Positions 26,901-34,023 of a DNA stretch of 64,000 nt are shown one piece after another; within the stretch, counting starts at the first letter, position 1; each line of letters begins with the position of its first letter. The position numbers were made by a program, and so were the translations under genes. The notes under the pieces are model-generated. The model made no database searches. It was given only the letters and a program-made list of their open reading frames with translations, and had not been told where the DNA came from. Origin of the DNA: DASQPA01 sp963757335 (GTDB lineage Bacteria; Acidobacteriota; Thermoanaerobaculia; Multivoradales; UBA5704); NCBI GenBank assembly GCA_963757335.1, contig CAVWRJ010000013.1, positions 248,001-312,000 on the forward strand. Direction: 5' to 3'.

Positions 26901-28959
26901 TGTAGCCGCGGAAGCCGAGGCCGTCACCGAAGTCCCAGTTCCAGGCCGTGGCGCCCGCCACATTCACATGGTAGGTGACCGTCCCGGCGGCCGGTGGCGC
27001 TGGCGCCCCGTCATAGGTCGGGGTGAAGCTTCCCGCACCGGGCAGGATCGGTAGTGCATTCAGGGTGAGCGCGAGCGACGTCTGGCTCGCCGTGCCAGCA
27101 CTGTTGGTCGCCGTCACGGTCGCCGTGTAGTCGGTGCCGGGAGCTGGCAACGGGATCTGGCTCGTGTCCCAGGTGAAGCTGCCCGAGTTGCCGCCTGTCG
27201 TCACCGGGTTGCTGCCCTTCTTGAGAACCCAGCTGAGAGTCGGCGCCGGCTGACCGCTGACACCGGTAGCAGAGAAGGTTACCGGCTGGCATAGGTAGGC
27301 CGGATTGGGCGAGATGGTGACGCCGGAGATCGCTGGCGCGGGGCTGGCGATGGTCACCGTCTTAGTAACCGGGATGGAAAAACCCGCCGTGTTATGGGAT
27401 ATCAGGGTGACGGTCGCCGTGCCGGGCCCAGAGAAGGTGACGACCGGGTTCTGAACAGTGGAGGTCGAGAGGCTCGGCCCCGCGGTTCCCGCGAACGACC
27501 AACTCCAAGTCGTCGGTCCACCGCTCGAGAGATCGTTGAACGTCACCGGGTTCCCCGCTCCCGAGTAGGACGGGCTGGGAGTCCAGCTGAAGTCCGCCAA
27601 CGGCAGCACTCCGCTGGTCCGCTGATGAATGTCGAAGACGGACAGGGCGGCACGGTAGAAGTACCCGCCGTTGAACTTCCCGCGGCGCGGCATGAGATTG
27701 TTGAAACCGGTCGCCCCGCCACGATAGTACCAACCCCAGTAGCCGGTGCCCGGAGTGATGTCATGCGGCGCTGCCGGGTTGCTGACGTCGAAGAGCCACT
27801 CCCGCTGGCTGCCTCCCTGGCACTTGTTGTCGGAGCCAAAGTAGAGGAAGGGAGTGCCACCGCCCTGCGAGAAGGTGACGAAGAAGCTCGGCGTACCCGA
27901 ATCCATCGTCTGCGACCAGACCGGGTTGCCCAGTCCGCCGCAGGTGCCGCTGATGCAGTTCACGTCGTAAATCTGCCCTTGACCATCGGTGCGCAGGCCC
28001 AAGTAATAGTGTCCGTTGCCGCTTTTCCACATCGCGACACCGTAGACCGACTGGCTGCCGAGACCGCTGAGCTTGAGTTGCGGAAACGCGGGGTTCGAGA
28101 CGTCGAAGATGTCGAACCCACGACCGGAACCGGAAGAGACCACGACGAAGTTGTCGACGCCATGGACGTAGGCGGCCGGGTTCCGGCTTCCCAAGCGACC
28201 GATGGAGACGCCGGGGCACTGGATATCACCGGGCGCCCCCGTTTCGATACAGCCGTTGTATTGCCGCGCCTGGGTCATGTTGTAGATGAAAACCCCACCG
28301 CTCGGATTACCACCCGAGGCCGCCAAGAAGGCGTACTGCGCGCCCCCGAGGGTAGCGGCGTAGACCTCCTCGCCACTCTTCTGGTAGCTCTGATAGAGAA
28401 CCCGTGGATTGGTCTTGTCGACCAGGTCGACGAGCACCAGACCGATCCCGGAGTGACCGGCGATGGCCGCGATATTGTCAACCCCTGCTGGCGCGTCGAC
28501 CGCCACGATCGGCCACTTGTCCTCGGCGCTATCGGCCTGCTTCGGGATGTGGCTGTAGGGAAGCGATCCGAGAACGGTCGGGTTCGCCGGATCTCCATGG
28601 AGATCCCAGATTTGGAGGCCATAGGCGAGAGACATCAATGCGTAATTGTTCTCGATGTCGATTCCCGTGAACCATGGAAAGGAGGAGTACGACTGCTGGA
28701 ACTCATTGAAGCTCGTGGAGTCGCGGTTGAACGGAAGCTGTCCGACGTCGGTTGGTTGGATCTCACCCCAAAGAGTTCTTGGTGCGGGTCTCGCGGGCGC
28801 TGCGCAAGCAGCGTAACCGCACCCGGAACGGTCGCAGGTCTGCGCCATGAGCGGCAGCCCGCCGGCGAGGAAGACGGCGCAGAGGATGGCCGTGAAAGCC
28901 AGCCACCTACGGCGGGGCATCGTCGGGGAACAGGAGACGCGGGTGGACAGTCGGCTCAT
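23908..28959 (-). CDS. giant secreted propeller/multi-PKD surface protein, copy 3
   Basis: 1683 residues. ATG 28959 has AGGAGGAG eight bases upstream. A long arginine-rich signal peptide is followed by AQTCDRSGCGYAAC and an approximately 400-residue LVIVD-like propeller matching the two short copies. After it come one complete PKD domain (about 455-540, TWSWSFAG), an Ig-like domain (PAISGVTISPNPAYL), and about six more PKD or PKD-like domains, with NWDFGDG, YSWNFGDGNNGSG, YSWNFGDGSNSTG and YAWDFGDGTTGKG. A Gly8 linker lies near residue 930. The last 490 residues are a separate beta-rich region (DLYIHNPGTSPIDVTLEFRK). Many Cys and no cell-wall anchor are visible. It probably forms a long stalk-like surface adhesin or matrix protein. 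Confidence 0.88.
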   Translation of the reverse strand: MSRLSTRVSCSPTMPRRRWLAFTAILCAVFLAGGLPLMAQTCDRSGCGYAACAAPARPAPRTLWGEIQPTDVGQLPFNRDSTSFNEFQQSYSSFPWFTGIDIENNYALMSLAYGLQIWDLHGDPANPTVLGSLPYSHIPKQADSAEDKWPIVAVDAPAGVDNIAAIAGHSGIGLVLVDLVDKTNPRVLYQSYQKSGEEVYAATLGGAQYAFLAASGGNPSGGVFIYNMTQARQYNGCIETGAPGDIQCPGVSIGRLGSRNPAAYVHGVDNFVVVSSGSGRGFDIFDVSNPAFPQLKLSGLGSQSVYGVAMWKSGNGHYYLGLRTDGQGQIYDVNCISGTCGGLGNPVWSQTMDSGTPSFFVTFSQGGGTPFLYFGSDNKCQGGSQREWLFDVSNPAAPHDITPGTGYWGWYYRGGATGFNNLMPRRGKFNGGYFYRAALSVFDIHQRTSGVLPLADFSWTPSPSYSGAGNPVTFNDLSSGGPTTWSWSFAGTAGPSLSTSTVQNPVVTFSGPGTATVTLISHNTAGFSIPVTKTVTIASPAPAISGVTISPNPAYLCQPVTFSATGVSGQPAPTLSWVLKKGSNPVTTGGNSGSFTWDTSQIPLPAPGTDYTATVTATNSAGTASQTSLALTLNALPILPGAGSFTPTYDGAPAPPAAGTVTYHVNVAGATAWNWDFGDGLGFRGYTSDPVLGPNPTAVSYTSIGAKQVRVLIKNCVEQERQSATLSVTITQTTPLVASFQPNLFCQFGQCFATQGVAVSFTDNSTGAQLWDYDWSHAGSDPATCSFTDNAHTTPVVAHTFTALGNFQPCLRVRRGSNEQNVQVSQVINIGSANPPSITINGAATGQPGQVLGYSASASNCDANTGIWSWTMIGGTPSSGSGSAITVAYAAAGTYAISVTNSNCATASGGTFSVNVSSGNGGGGGGGGSLASSFVFSPAAPAVGQAVTFDGTASTGTPSQYSWNFGDGNNGSGATASHTYAAPGTYPATLTITKAGDGAGCFSGICVSELTKSVVVGGGSLAAAFTVTPAAPNAGQAVNFDASSSTGGPTQYSWNFGDGSNSTGKIVLHSFASAGTYPVKLTVSAPGSGSGCSSGICVSELTKQVTVVAPPLDATFATSAQCVLQFGINQCNATTGASVTLTANTALATSYAWDFGDGTTGKGQAVNHTWAQPNTYSVKLTVSNAQTNATQTTVFQITGTPLPPPPPKVTVSPVLLPWVAQSRGVLVQSSDLYIHNPGTSPIDVTLEFRKRGTPDVNPPRATLTIQPGQTQFNADVLGNLFNRADLTGFISLAVSKGTVQPIVTSFNTVTHTDGTKFAQALSGIPMPSAQSLTANAATSPVPQHLIGLSDNGDRMAVFGITNPGASAATYHLSFFNSQGQAIGHPSDLVVSPYGQRQFQPKEIQTTFGITNTTDYRVKVEAADSSQFFPYDSDLRAVSNDPSYFGGAVSGKGSKVYVLGALSIPDTTGGAWKTDLVLSNIADQPMSTKLTFTRIGLLSTPEHPVTVTLKAGETQRLTNVVATKWGITNAVGVLTVESAGVAGIFPLVQGESYDKTKTSQFGQSMAAFTDDDAAGTGQVQYLVGLRQNASYKSQLWLFNPSTEGGAYDLIYRALDGSILGQIKGLVLAAGTTRQVRPIDNPLPAKGVENGFTVQIVVHAGKMLAGAQVINTVTNDPAYVSGKTQ

Positions 28960-29108
28960 GGGTAGGACTCCTCCTGCACAGCTTGAATCAAAACACGTCT
29001 AGCGACGGCTAGCGCGCCAGGCACCAGATTCCATACGGAGTTGGTTGGGTTTGGGTCTGAGACGGTGCGATACACGTTGCGTTACCAAGTCTCTCGTACT
29101 TCCAGTTG

Positions 29109-29162
29109 GGATCGGCTCTTCCGATCTGACTCCGGTCTGCCGGGATCAGGTCGCAGGAGTCG
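29109..29162. repeat. imperfect direct repeat, copy A, with palindromic hairpins
   Basis: GGATCGGCTCTTCCGATCTGA is a hairpin (GATCGG-5-CCGATC) followed by GACTCC...GGAGTC arms. It ends with an 18-base block, 29145-29162, that is identical in copy B. The two copies are 193 bases apart in the same orientation. The 13 bases 29115-29127 also equal the end of a common Illumina sequencing adapter, so an artefact has to be excluded. Confidence 0.6.
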
Positions 29163-29301
29163 GGGGGAGGTGGTCTATGCACGATCGACTTCAACGGCAT
29201 GCCGCGACAACGAAGCAAATGCCGGAGAACGCATATCGCAATGTTGGCATCAGTTTAGACAGGAAGACCTATCTATACAAGCCCCCACCTCCGTAGACGC
29301 T

Positions 29302-29357
29302 GGATCGGCTCTTTCGATCTGATCCCAGAGAGGTCGGGAATCAGGTCGCAGGAGTCG
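29302..29357. repeat. imperfect direct repeat, copy B, with palindromic hairpins
   Basis: GGATCGGCTCTTTCGATCTGA differs from copy A by one base in the hairpin loop/stem and is followed by CTGATCCC...GGGAATCAG arms. Its last 18 bases (29340-29357) match copy A exactly. The two copies share both ends but differ in the middle, as expected of a genuine diverged repeat rather than a duplicated read. Confidence 0.6.
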
Positions 29358-29378
29358 AGGGATGACAAGTAATGAAGT

Positions 29379-29409
29379 GGGTGGGCCCGATGCGAGATCG
29401 AGCCCACCC
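29379..29409 (-). terminator. terminator-like hairpin after the 29422 gene
   Basis: GGGTGGGC and GCCCACCC (8 bp) enclose 15 bases, CCGATGCGAGATCGA, that can extend the pairing (CGAT/ATCG). It lies 12 bases beyond the stop at 29422. No T-run follows on the minus strand, so it could be a weak intrinsic terminator or a message-stabilising hairpin. Confidence 0.45.
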
Positions 29410-29421
29410 TTAAGCTACTGC

Positions 29422-30699
29422 TTAGCTACCGATACGGGCATGGTTGGCCGTGCAGGCGCTGTCGAGCTTGATGGCGTCGAAGCCCACGCTGTAACGACCC
29501 AGCGCGCTCATCACCGCCTCCACCCAAGCCTGCGCCGCCGCCGGATCCTCCGGCGGAACGCTGCCAGCCGCGGCCACCGTCGTGTTCAGGTTGAGGAACA
29601 ACCAACCGAACTTGTACGGCACCGGGAAGGCAGCGCCACCGACCGCCGTCGACTGCGCCTCCGCCGGGAACGGGATGATCCCGCTCTGCGGCGGCTGCGG
29701 CGACACCGGGAAGGTCTGCGGAACCTGCGGGTGCTCCTGCTCGTCGAAGATCACGATCTGTTCCTGGCCGAGGGGATACCAGGCCGGGGTCGTGCCGCAC
29801 TTGAAGGCGCCCTGACGGACCTTCGAGTCGCGCCAGGCGATCAGGTTCGTGCCGCCGCTGAACGGTCCACCGTTCAGGAACCGCACCGCGAAGTTGGTCG
29901 CCAGAGGCTCGCGGTTGTCGACTGCCGTCCAGTTCACGTAACGGCCATAGAAGGTGTACTGCCCGGAAACCGAGGTCTCGGGGTTCGTGGCGCTCGCCTC
30001 GATGTGCACGAGGGTCTCGCCGTCCGCCCGGTTGGTCGCCGAATTGACGTAGAAGTAGTCGCCCCAGAGGACGTTCTGGTTCGTCGCGTCGCCCGTGCCG
30101 CCGGCCCCGAAGTAGCCGAGGTCGCCCGGGAAGCGCAGGGTGCAGTTGTTGACCGTATCGACGGTCACGTAGCCGCGGGCGATGTTGTCGCCGTAGGCGA
30201 GACCCGCGCAGCCGCCGAGCAGGTTCGAGAACTGGCCGGTGAGAGCGGTCTGCAGGTGGGAGACGAAGGTCGCCGGCAGCGCCCCGGTGGGCAGCTGACC
30301 GTTGCAGCTCGCGAAGTTGATGTCCTGCGAGAAGTTGCCCTTCGGGCTGATGGTGTCGTTCGGGTCCTGCCCGGCCGAGGCCGTCTGCGGCAGGTTGCCG
30401 GCGAGGATGTCGCGCATGTTGATCGACTGCACGTCATAGCCGGTGAGGTACACGTTGAAGTCGAGGACCGGGACCGAAAGATCGGACCAGACCACGACGT
30501 GAGCGAGCACGGCGGTCGCCGAGGCGTTGTTGATCGAGAACAGGGTGGTGACCCCGTTCGTGTTCGCCAAATCCACCTCGAAGTACGGGAGCAACAGCGT
30601 TGCGCCCGGCACGTCATCCACGGTGCAGATGACAGCGCTCGCCTGGCCGCCCAGGGCCACCAGGGCCAGCAGAGCAAGGCTCAGTACGGTTTTCTTCAT
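29422..30699 (-). CDS. secreted protein of unknown function, Acidobacteriota-type
   Basis: 425 residues from ATG 30699, with TAGGAG about ten bases upstream. Signal peptide MKKTVLSLALLALVALGGQA, then mature protein ICTVDDVPGATLLLPYFEVD, rich in beta strands and aromatic residues (SGQYTFYGRYVNWT, EQEHPQVPQTFPVSPQPPQ), with about six Cys in likely disulfides. I do not recognise a named domain; extracellular proteins with this layout occur in Acidobacteriota. It lies between the giant propeller gene and an FG-GAP gene, transcribed the same way. Confidence 0.75.
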   Translation of the reverse strand: MKKTVLSLALLALVALGGQASAVICTVDDVPGATLLLPYFEVDLANTNGVTTLFSINNASATAVLAHVVVWSDLSVPVLDFNVYLTGYDVQSINMRDILAGNLPQTASAGQDPNDTISPKGNFSQDINFASCNGQLPTGALPATFVSHLQTALTGQFSNLLGGCAGLAYGDNIARGYVTVDTVNNCTLRFPGDLGYFGAGGTGDATNQNVLWGDYFYVNSATNRADGETLVHIEASATNPETSVSGQYTFYGRYVNWTAVDNREPLATNFAVRFLNGGPFSGGTNLIAWRDSKVRQGAFKCGTTPAWYPLGQEQIVIFDEQEHPQVPQTFPVSPQPPQSGIIPFPAEAQSTAVGGAAFPVPYKFGWLFLNLNTTVAAAGSVPPEDPAAAQAWVEAVMSALGRYSVGFDAIKLDSACTANHARIGS

Positions 30700-30786
30700 G
30701 ACAGACAATCTCCTAGTTGGCTAATTTGCCTTCAAAACGAATGAGACCAGACCGATGTTGAACTTCGGAGTCTCCAGCTCTCCTCG

Positions 30787-30797
30787 ATCACCTCCTG
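30787..30797 (-). promoter_or_regulatory. perfect Shine-Dalgarno sequence without a gene
   Basis: The minus strand reads AGGAGGTGATC, fully complementary to the 3' tail of 16S rRNA. It sits about 90 bases upstream of ATG 30699. The only frame starting here (GTG inside the motif) encodes an 18-residue leader and then stops. It may translate a short leader peptide or pause ribosomes on the 5' UTR. A TATAAA at 30821-30826 upstream may be the -10 of the transcript. Confidence 0.35.
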
Positions 30798-30981
30798 TTA
30801 AAAAGATTTGAGTGCCGAAATTTATAGCATCCGAGGCCCACATGTCTCCTCTCCCACCCCTGACCTCGGCCGACTTGCCCTCCTGAACCGACGGGAGGAG
30901 ATTTCCTCCCCTGTTTTATGCTTCTGCACTATAGATAGCCTTGGAGCGCCCTGTCAAGGGGCACCGCACAAGTCTCTCGCC

Positions 30982-32640
30982 TCACTTACCCGGAGGGGCG
31001 AGATGCCAGACCGTCAGGCCTCCACCCGAGGGACAGCCCTCTTCGGTTGCCAGGGGCGAGCCCTCGCCAGCGAACGAGGAGACGATCTCGTCCTTTCCAT
31101 CGCCGTCCAGGTCCTTCAGCCGTACATGATAACCGCGACAGCCCCCAGGGAACGGTGAAACCCCTGTCTTCTCACGGGTGAAGGCACCTTTTCCGTCCCC
31201 CAGGAAGATCCAGGTCTTGCCGTTGCCGGTCAGGGCCACGAGGTCGAGATTGCCGTCGCCGTCCAGGTCGCCACTGGCGATGGTGAAGACACCCGCCTGA
31301 CTTTCCTCGGCCGCCAGCGCCCGGCGCTCCCACTTGTCGCCGGGACGAGAATAGAAGAGATCGATGCCGGTGCGCCAGACCCCCAGCTCGAAACTGGTGT
31401 ACGCGACCGCCAGATCCGCCCGGCCATCGTGGTCGAAGTCGGCGGCGTAGACGGCGTTGATGTAGCTTGCGGGGCGCACCTGGTCGAGCGTCACCGTCTC
31501 CCAACCGCCATCGCTCTTCCCCAGGTTGATCAGGTCCTTGCGCCCCTGGACGCCCGAGCTGGTCGCGAAGTCGACCCGGTGGTCGGCGTTGAAGTCGCCC
31601 AGGCTGAGCGAATCCCCGAACAGGTGGGCCGCCCCCGTACCCTGGTCCTTGCGGGTCCACTTGCCGTTCCCCTGGTTCAGGTAGACGACGACCCCGTAGG
31701 CCTCGGAGGAGACCAGCTGACCCTGCCCGCGCCCCCCCGAGATGTTCAGGCGGGGGCCCTCCCCGAGGGCCAGAAGGTCGGGAAGGCCGTCGCCATTCCA
31801 GTCCGCCACGGCCAGGGCCTTCGAGGAGAAGCCGCCGGCATCGCCGTTGGCGGCCTTGCTCCCGGGAACCGAGAAATCGAGCCCCTCGCTACTGTTGGTG
31901 AAGTTGCCCTTGCCGTCGCCCAGGAGCACCTGGATGCCCCTGAGATGCATGCCGAGAGCGATGTCGGGGTGGCCATCCTTGTTGAAGTCGGCGACGACGG
32001 CATCCCCGTAGTCGAAGGCGAGCGGCGGGTACTTGGTGTTCTTCCAGCGCTGCCAGCCACCCTTGCCGTCCCCGAGGAAGATGACGGGGTTCGACAGCCC
32101 CTTACGCGGCGGGCCATGAACGATGTCGACATGGCCGTCGCCGTTCATGTCGGCGAGGTCGAAGCCGTCGCGCCACTGCCCGGAGGTCGGCAGGCCTTTA
32201 CCGAACGAAACAAAGCGCAGCCGGTCGCTCGCCCCGGTCTCGACGCGGTAGGTGTCGGCGAGCTTCGCCTTGTCCTCTGCGGTTGGTTCCTTGGGCCTCA
32301 CGCTGGGGACGGCAGCAGTGCCGGCAGGTTCCCTGTAAACTTTGTAGTAGTAGTACTTGGAGTCCTCTCTCACCACCTGGATGGGAATCCCCCACTTGGT
32401 GCGCACGGTATTGGCGTCCAGGCGGACGGCGAGCCCCTTCTCGATCTTCTCCAAGGAGTACTCGCGGCCCTCCTCGTCCTTCTGCACCTTCCCGTCCGCC
32501 GGCGCGGCAGACGGCTTCGAAGTCTTGGGTGTCTTTGCCGCCTTCGCCGCGTTGGCAGCGGCGACGGGAAAGACGCAGAGCAGGGTGACGGCGAGCAGAA
32601 TCCGCAGGTGTGGACGGCTCGCGAACGGTCGATTCGACAT
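30982..32640 (-). CDS. secreted FG-GAP/VCBS repeat propeller protein
   Basis: 552 residues from ATG 32640 (AGGAG eight bases upstream). A signal peptide (SRPHLRILLAVTLLCVFPVAA) is followed by a Lys/Ala/Pro linker. Seven calcium-binding FG-GAP motifs follow: DMNGDGHVDIV, DFNKDGHPDIA, DWNGDGLPDLL, DFNADHRVDFA, DFDHDGRADLA, DLDGDGNLDLV, DLDGDGKDEIV. This suggests a seven-bladed integrin-alpha-like propeller. The fourth motif lacks the usual Gly and fifth Asp. Such proteins bind ligands or matrix outside the cell. It lies between Wzm and the secreted protein at 29422, on the same strand. Confidence 0.88.
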   Translation of the reverse strand: MSNRPFASRPHLRILLAVTLLCVFPVAAANAAKAAKTPKTSKPSAAPADGKVQKDEEGREYSLEKIEKGLAVRLDANTVRTKWGIPIQVVREDSKYYYYKVYREPAGTAAVPSVRPKEPTAEDKAKLADTYRVETGASDRLRFVSFGKGLPTSGQWRDGFDLADMNGDGHVDIVHGPPRKGLSNPVIFLGDGKGGWQRWKNTKYPPLAFDYGDAVVADFNKDGHPDIALGMHLRGIQVLLGDGKGNFTNSSEGLDFSVPGSKAANGDAGGFSSKALAVADWNGDGLPDLLALGEGPRLNISGGRGQGQLVSSEAYGVVVYLNQGNGKWTRKDQGTGAAHLFGDSLSLGDFNADHRVDFATSSGVQGRKDLINLGKSDGGWETVTLDQVRPASYINAVYAADFDHDGRADLAVAYTSFELGVWRTGIDLFYSRPGDKWERRALAAEESQAGVFTIASGDLDGDGNLDLVALTGNGKTWIFLGDGKGAFTREKTGVSPFPGGCRGYHVRLKDLDGDGKDEIVSSFAGEGSPLATEEGCPSGGGLTVWHLAPPGK

Positions 32641-32705
32641 TGAGCAAGCTCCTATAGTCATGATGCCGGCCGCATGTCGCCCAGCAAGAAGCGCACCATG
32701 GTACT

Positions 32706-33494
32706 TCAGATCTCGTCCACGAAGGCGGGTTTGAGGCGGGCGAACAGCCAGAGACCAGCGGCGAGCAGCACGGCGGCGGCGGCGACCAGGACCCAGATCC
32801 CGCCGCTCGGCGCCGCCCCCAGGAGCGCCTGGCGGTAGAGGCCCACGAGGGCGGTCAGCGGGTTGAGCTCGATCCAGGGGAGGAACCGGACCGGGACGGA
32901 TTCGATGGGATAGACGATCGGCGTCAGGTAGAACCAGGCGGTGAACACCATCCCCAGGAGCTGGGCGGTGTCGCGGAAGAAGACGTGGACCGAGCCGAGC
33001 AGGAGCCCCAGTCCGACGGTGAGGGCGATCTGGAGGGGGAGGGCGAGGAGGAGCAGGGGCAGGCCATGCCAGGCGAGATCTCCCAGGACTGCCACCACCC
33101 CGAGAAAGATGACAGCGGCGATCGCCTCGTGCAGCAACGCCGCCAGCACCACCGCCAGCACCAGGATCTCCGCCGGGAAGCGCAGCTTCTTGACCAGGCT
33201 GGCGTTGTCGGTGACCGCGGTCGAGGACCGGAGCACTCCCTCCTGCAGGGCCATCCAGGGCAGCAGGCCGCTGAAGAGGAAGATGGAGAAGTGCTGGGTA
33301 TGGGCGCCGGCCAGGCGGACCTGCATCACCGTCGAGAAGACGAAAGTGAAGAGGGTGAGCATCCAGAGCGGCTGGACGAAGGACCAGACGAAGCCCAGGA
33401 GCGACCCGGCGTAGCGGCCCTGGAAGTCCCGCTTGACCAGCTCGCGGACGAGGAAGAGATGGTGACGGAGATTCGATGGGCGGGCTGAGCTCAT
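32706..33494 (-). CDS. wzm: ABC-2 polysaccharide export permease (Wzm-like)
   Basis: 262 residues with six predicted membrane helices. The N-terminal LVKRDFQGRYAGSLLGFVWSF and VFFRDTAQLLGMVFTAWFYLTPIVYPIES are typical of Wzm/TagG-type permeases. It needs a Wzt-type ATPase, which is encoded at 19218-20471 on the same strand. The first helix region (LVRELVKRDFQGRY) is the cytoplasmic gate helix. The overlapping 841-codon frame on this strand is a shadow at its 5' end. It starts 140 bases from the divergent XRE gene. Confidence 0.92.
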   Translation of the reverse strand: MSSARPSNLRHHLFLVRELVKRDFQGRYAGSLLGFVWSFVQPLWMLTLFTFVFSTVMQVRLAGAHTQHFSIFLFSGLLPWMALQEGVLRSSTAVTDNASLVKKLRFPAEILVLAVVLAALLHEAIAAVIFLGVVAVLGDLAWHGLPLLLLALPLQIALTVGLGLLLGSVHVFFRDTAQLLGMVFTAWFYLTPIVYPIESVPVRFLPWIELNPLTALVGLYRQALLGAAPSGGIWVLVAAAAVLLAAGLWLFARLKPAFVDEI

Positions 33495-33553
33495 AGAGGG
33501 CGGCCATTATCCCCGGAAGGGGGCCGGAGCACCACTACCCACGAAAGCCTAGC

Positions 33554-33582
33554 TTGACACCTCCGCTCTGGGAGGGTACTAT
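33554..33582 (+). promoter_or_regulatory. sigma70-type promoter of the XRE/TPR operon
   Basis: TTGACA at 33554-33559 and TACTAT at 33577-33582 are separated by exactly 17 bases. This is the best consensus promoter in the window and lies 52 bases upstream of ATG 33635. Transcription would start near 33589-33591, just before the palindrome at 33595-33613. Confidence 0.85.
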
Positions 33583-33594
33583 TCTGTCACTCAA

Positions 33595-33613
33595 CTATGC
33601 CATTTTGACATAG
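33595..33613. promoter_or_regulatory. palindromic operator candidate
   Basis: CTATGCCATTTTGACATAG is symmetric at seven of nine paired positions. It lies just downstream of the predicted transcription start, so a bound repressor could block elongation. The neighbouring XRE protein is the likely binder, which would make the operon autoregulated. This is inference from position and symmetry. Confidence 0.55.
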
Positions 33614-33634
33614 AGGGTACCGAAGCTCTCCGCC

Positions 33635-34012
33635 ATGGCCACCGTAGAGAAGATCCGCCAAGTGGAGCTGGTGGGGCGTAAGATCCGCCAACTCCGTAAG
33701 GAGCGAAAGCTGACTCAGGTGGAGCTCTCCGCCCGGCTGGGCATCCAGCAGTCCGACCTCTCCCGCATGGAGCAGGGGGAGTATCGGGTCAGCCTGGACA
33801 CCCTATTCCGCATCCTCGCCGAGTTCAAGATGAGCATCGGCGAGTTCTTCGATGAGGTCGCCCGGGAGTCGATGACACCCCGTGACCTCCAGATCATCCG
33901 CGCCTTCCAAAGGCTCGACGACGAAGCACAACGCGAGGTCGAGGAGTTCCTTGAGTTCAAGCAGGCCCAGCGAGTGGCCCGCGAGAAGGAGCAATCCGAT
34001 CCGGCTCAGTGA
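33635..34012 (+). CDS. XRE-family helix-turn-helix transcriptional regulator
   Basis: 125 residues. The HTH lies at about residues 15-70: KIRQLRKERKLTQVELSARLG, then IQQSDLSRMEQGEYRVS, then LDTLFRILAEFKMSIGEFF. The remaining 50 residues are helical and charged (PRDLQIIRAFQRLDDEAQREVEEFLEF) and probably mediate dimerisation or effector contact; there is no enzymatic domain. Its stop overlaps the TPR frame (GTGA). It probably binds the palindrome upstream and controls this operon and perhaps the divergent wzm. Confidence 0.85.
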   Translation: MATVEKIRQVELVGRKIRQLRKERKLTQVELSARLGIQQSDLSRMEQGEYRVSLDTLFRILAEFKMSIGEFFDEVARESMTPRDLQIIRAFQRLDDEAQREVEEFLEFKQAQRVAREKEQSDPAQ

Positions 34013-34023
34013 GGATGGTAGCC

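Larger units (their letters stand above)
28960..29421. other. 462-base intergenic region with hairpin repeats, no gene
   Basis: No convincing coding region: the short frames here have no usable start site or protein-like composition. It contains the upstream sequence of the giant propeller gene (AGGAGGAG at its right end as read on the minus strand), the two direct repeats at 29109-29162 and 29302-29357, and a terminator-like hairpin at 29379-29409. The middle (29163-29301) is AT-richer than its surroundings and shows no clear feature. Confidence 0.6.

Noticed and set aside
29115..29127. Leftover sequencing adapter as a certain explanation
   Set aside because: The 13 bases match, but a second diverged copy with the same flanks at 29302 argues for a real genomic repeat. 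Kept as a finding with the caveat.
29009..29322. Short proteins in the 28960-29421 gap
   Set aside because: No ribosome binding site and no protein-like pattern; the frames run through the hairpin repeats.
30982..33507. One 841-codon protein joining the permease region and the FG-GAP protein
   Set aside because: The first 290 residues are an out-of-frame read of wzm. A proper ATG with AGGAG starts the FG-GAP gene at 32640.
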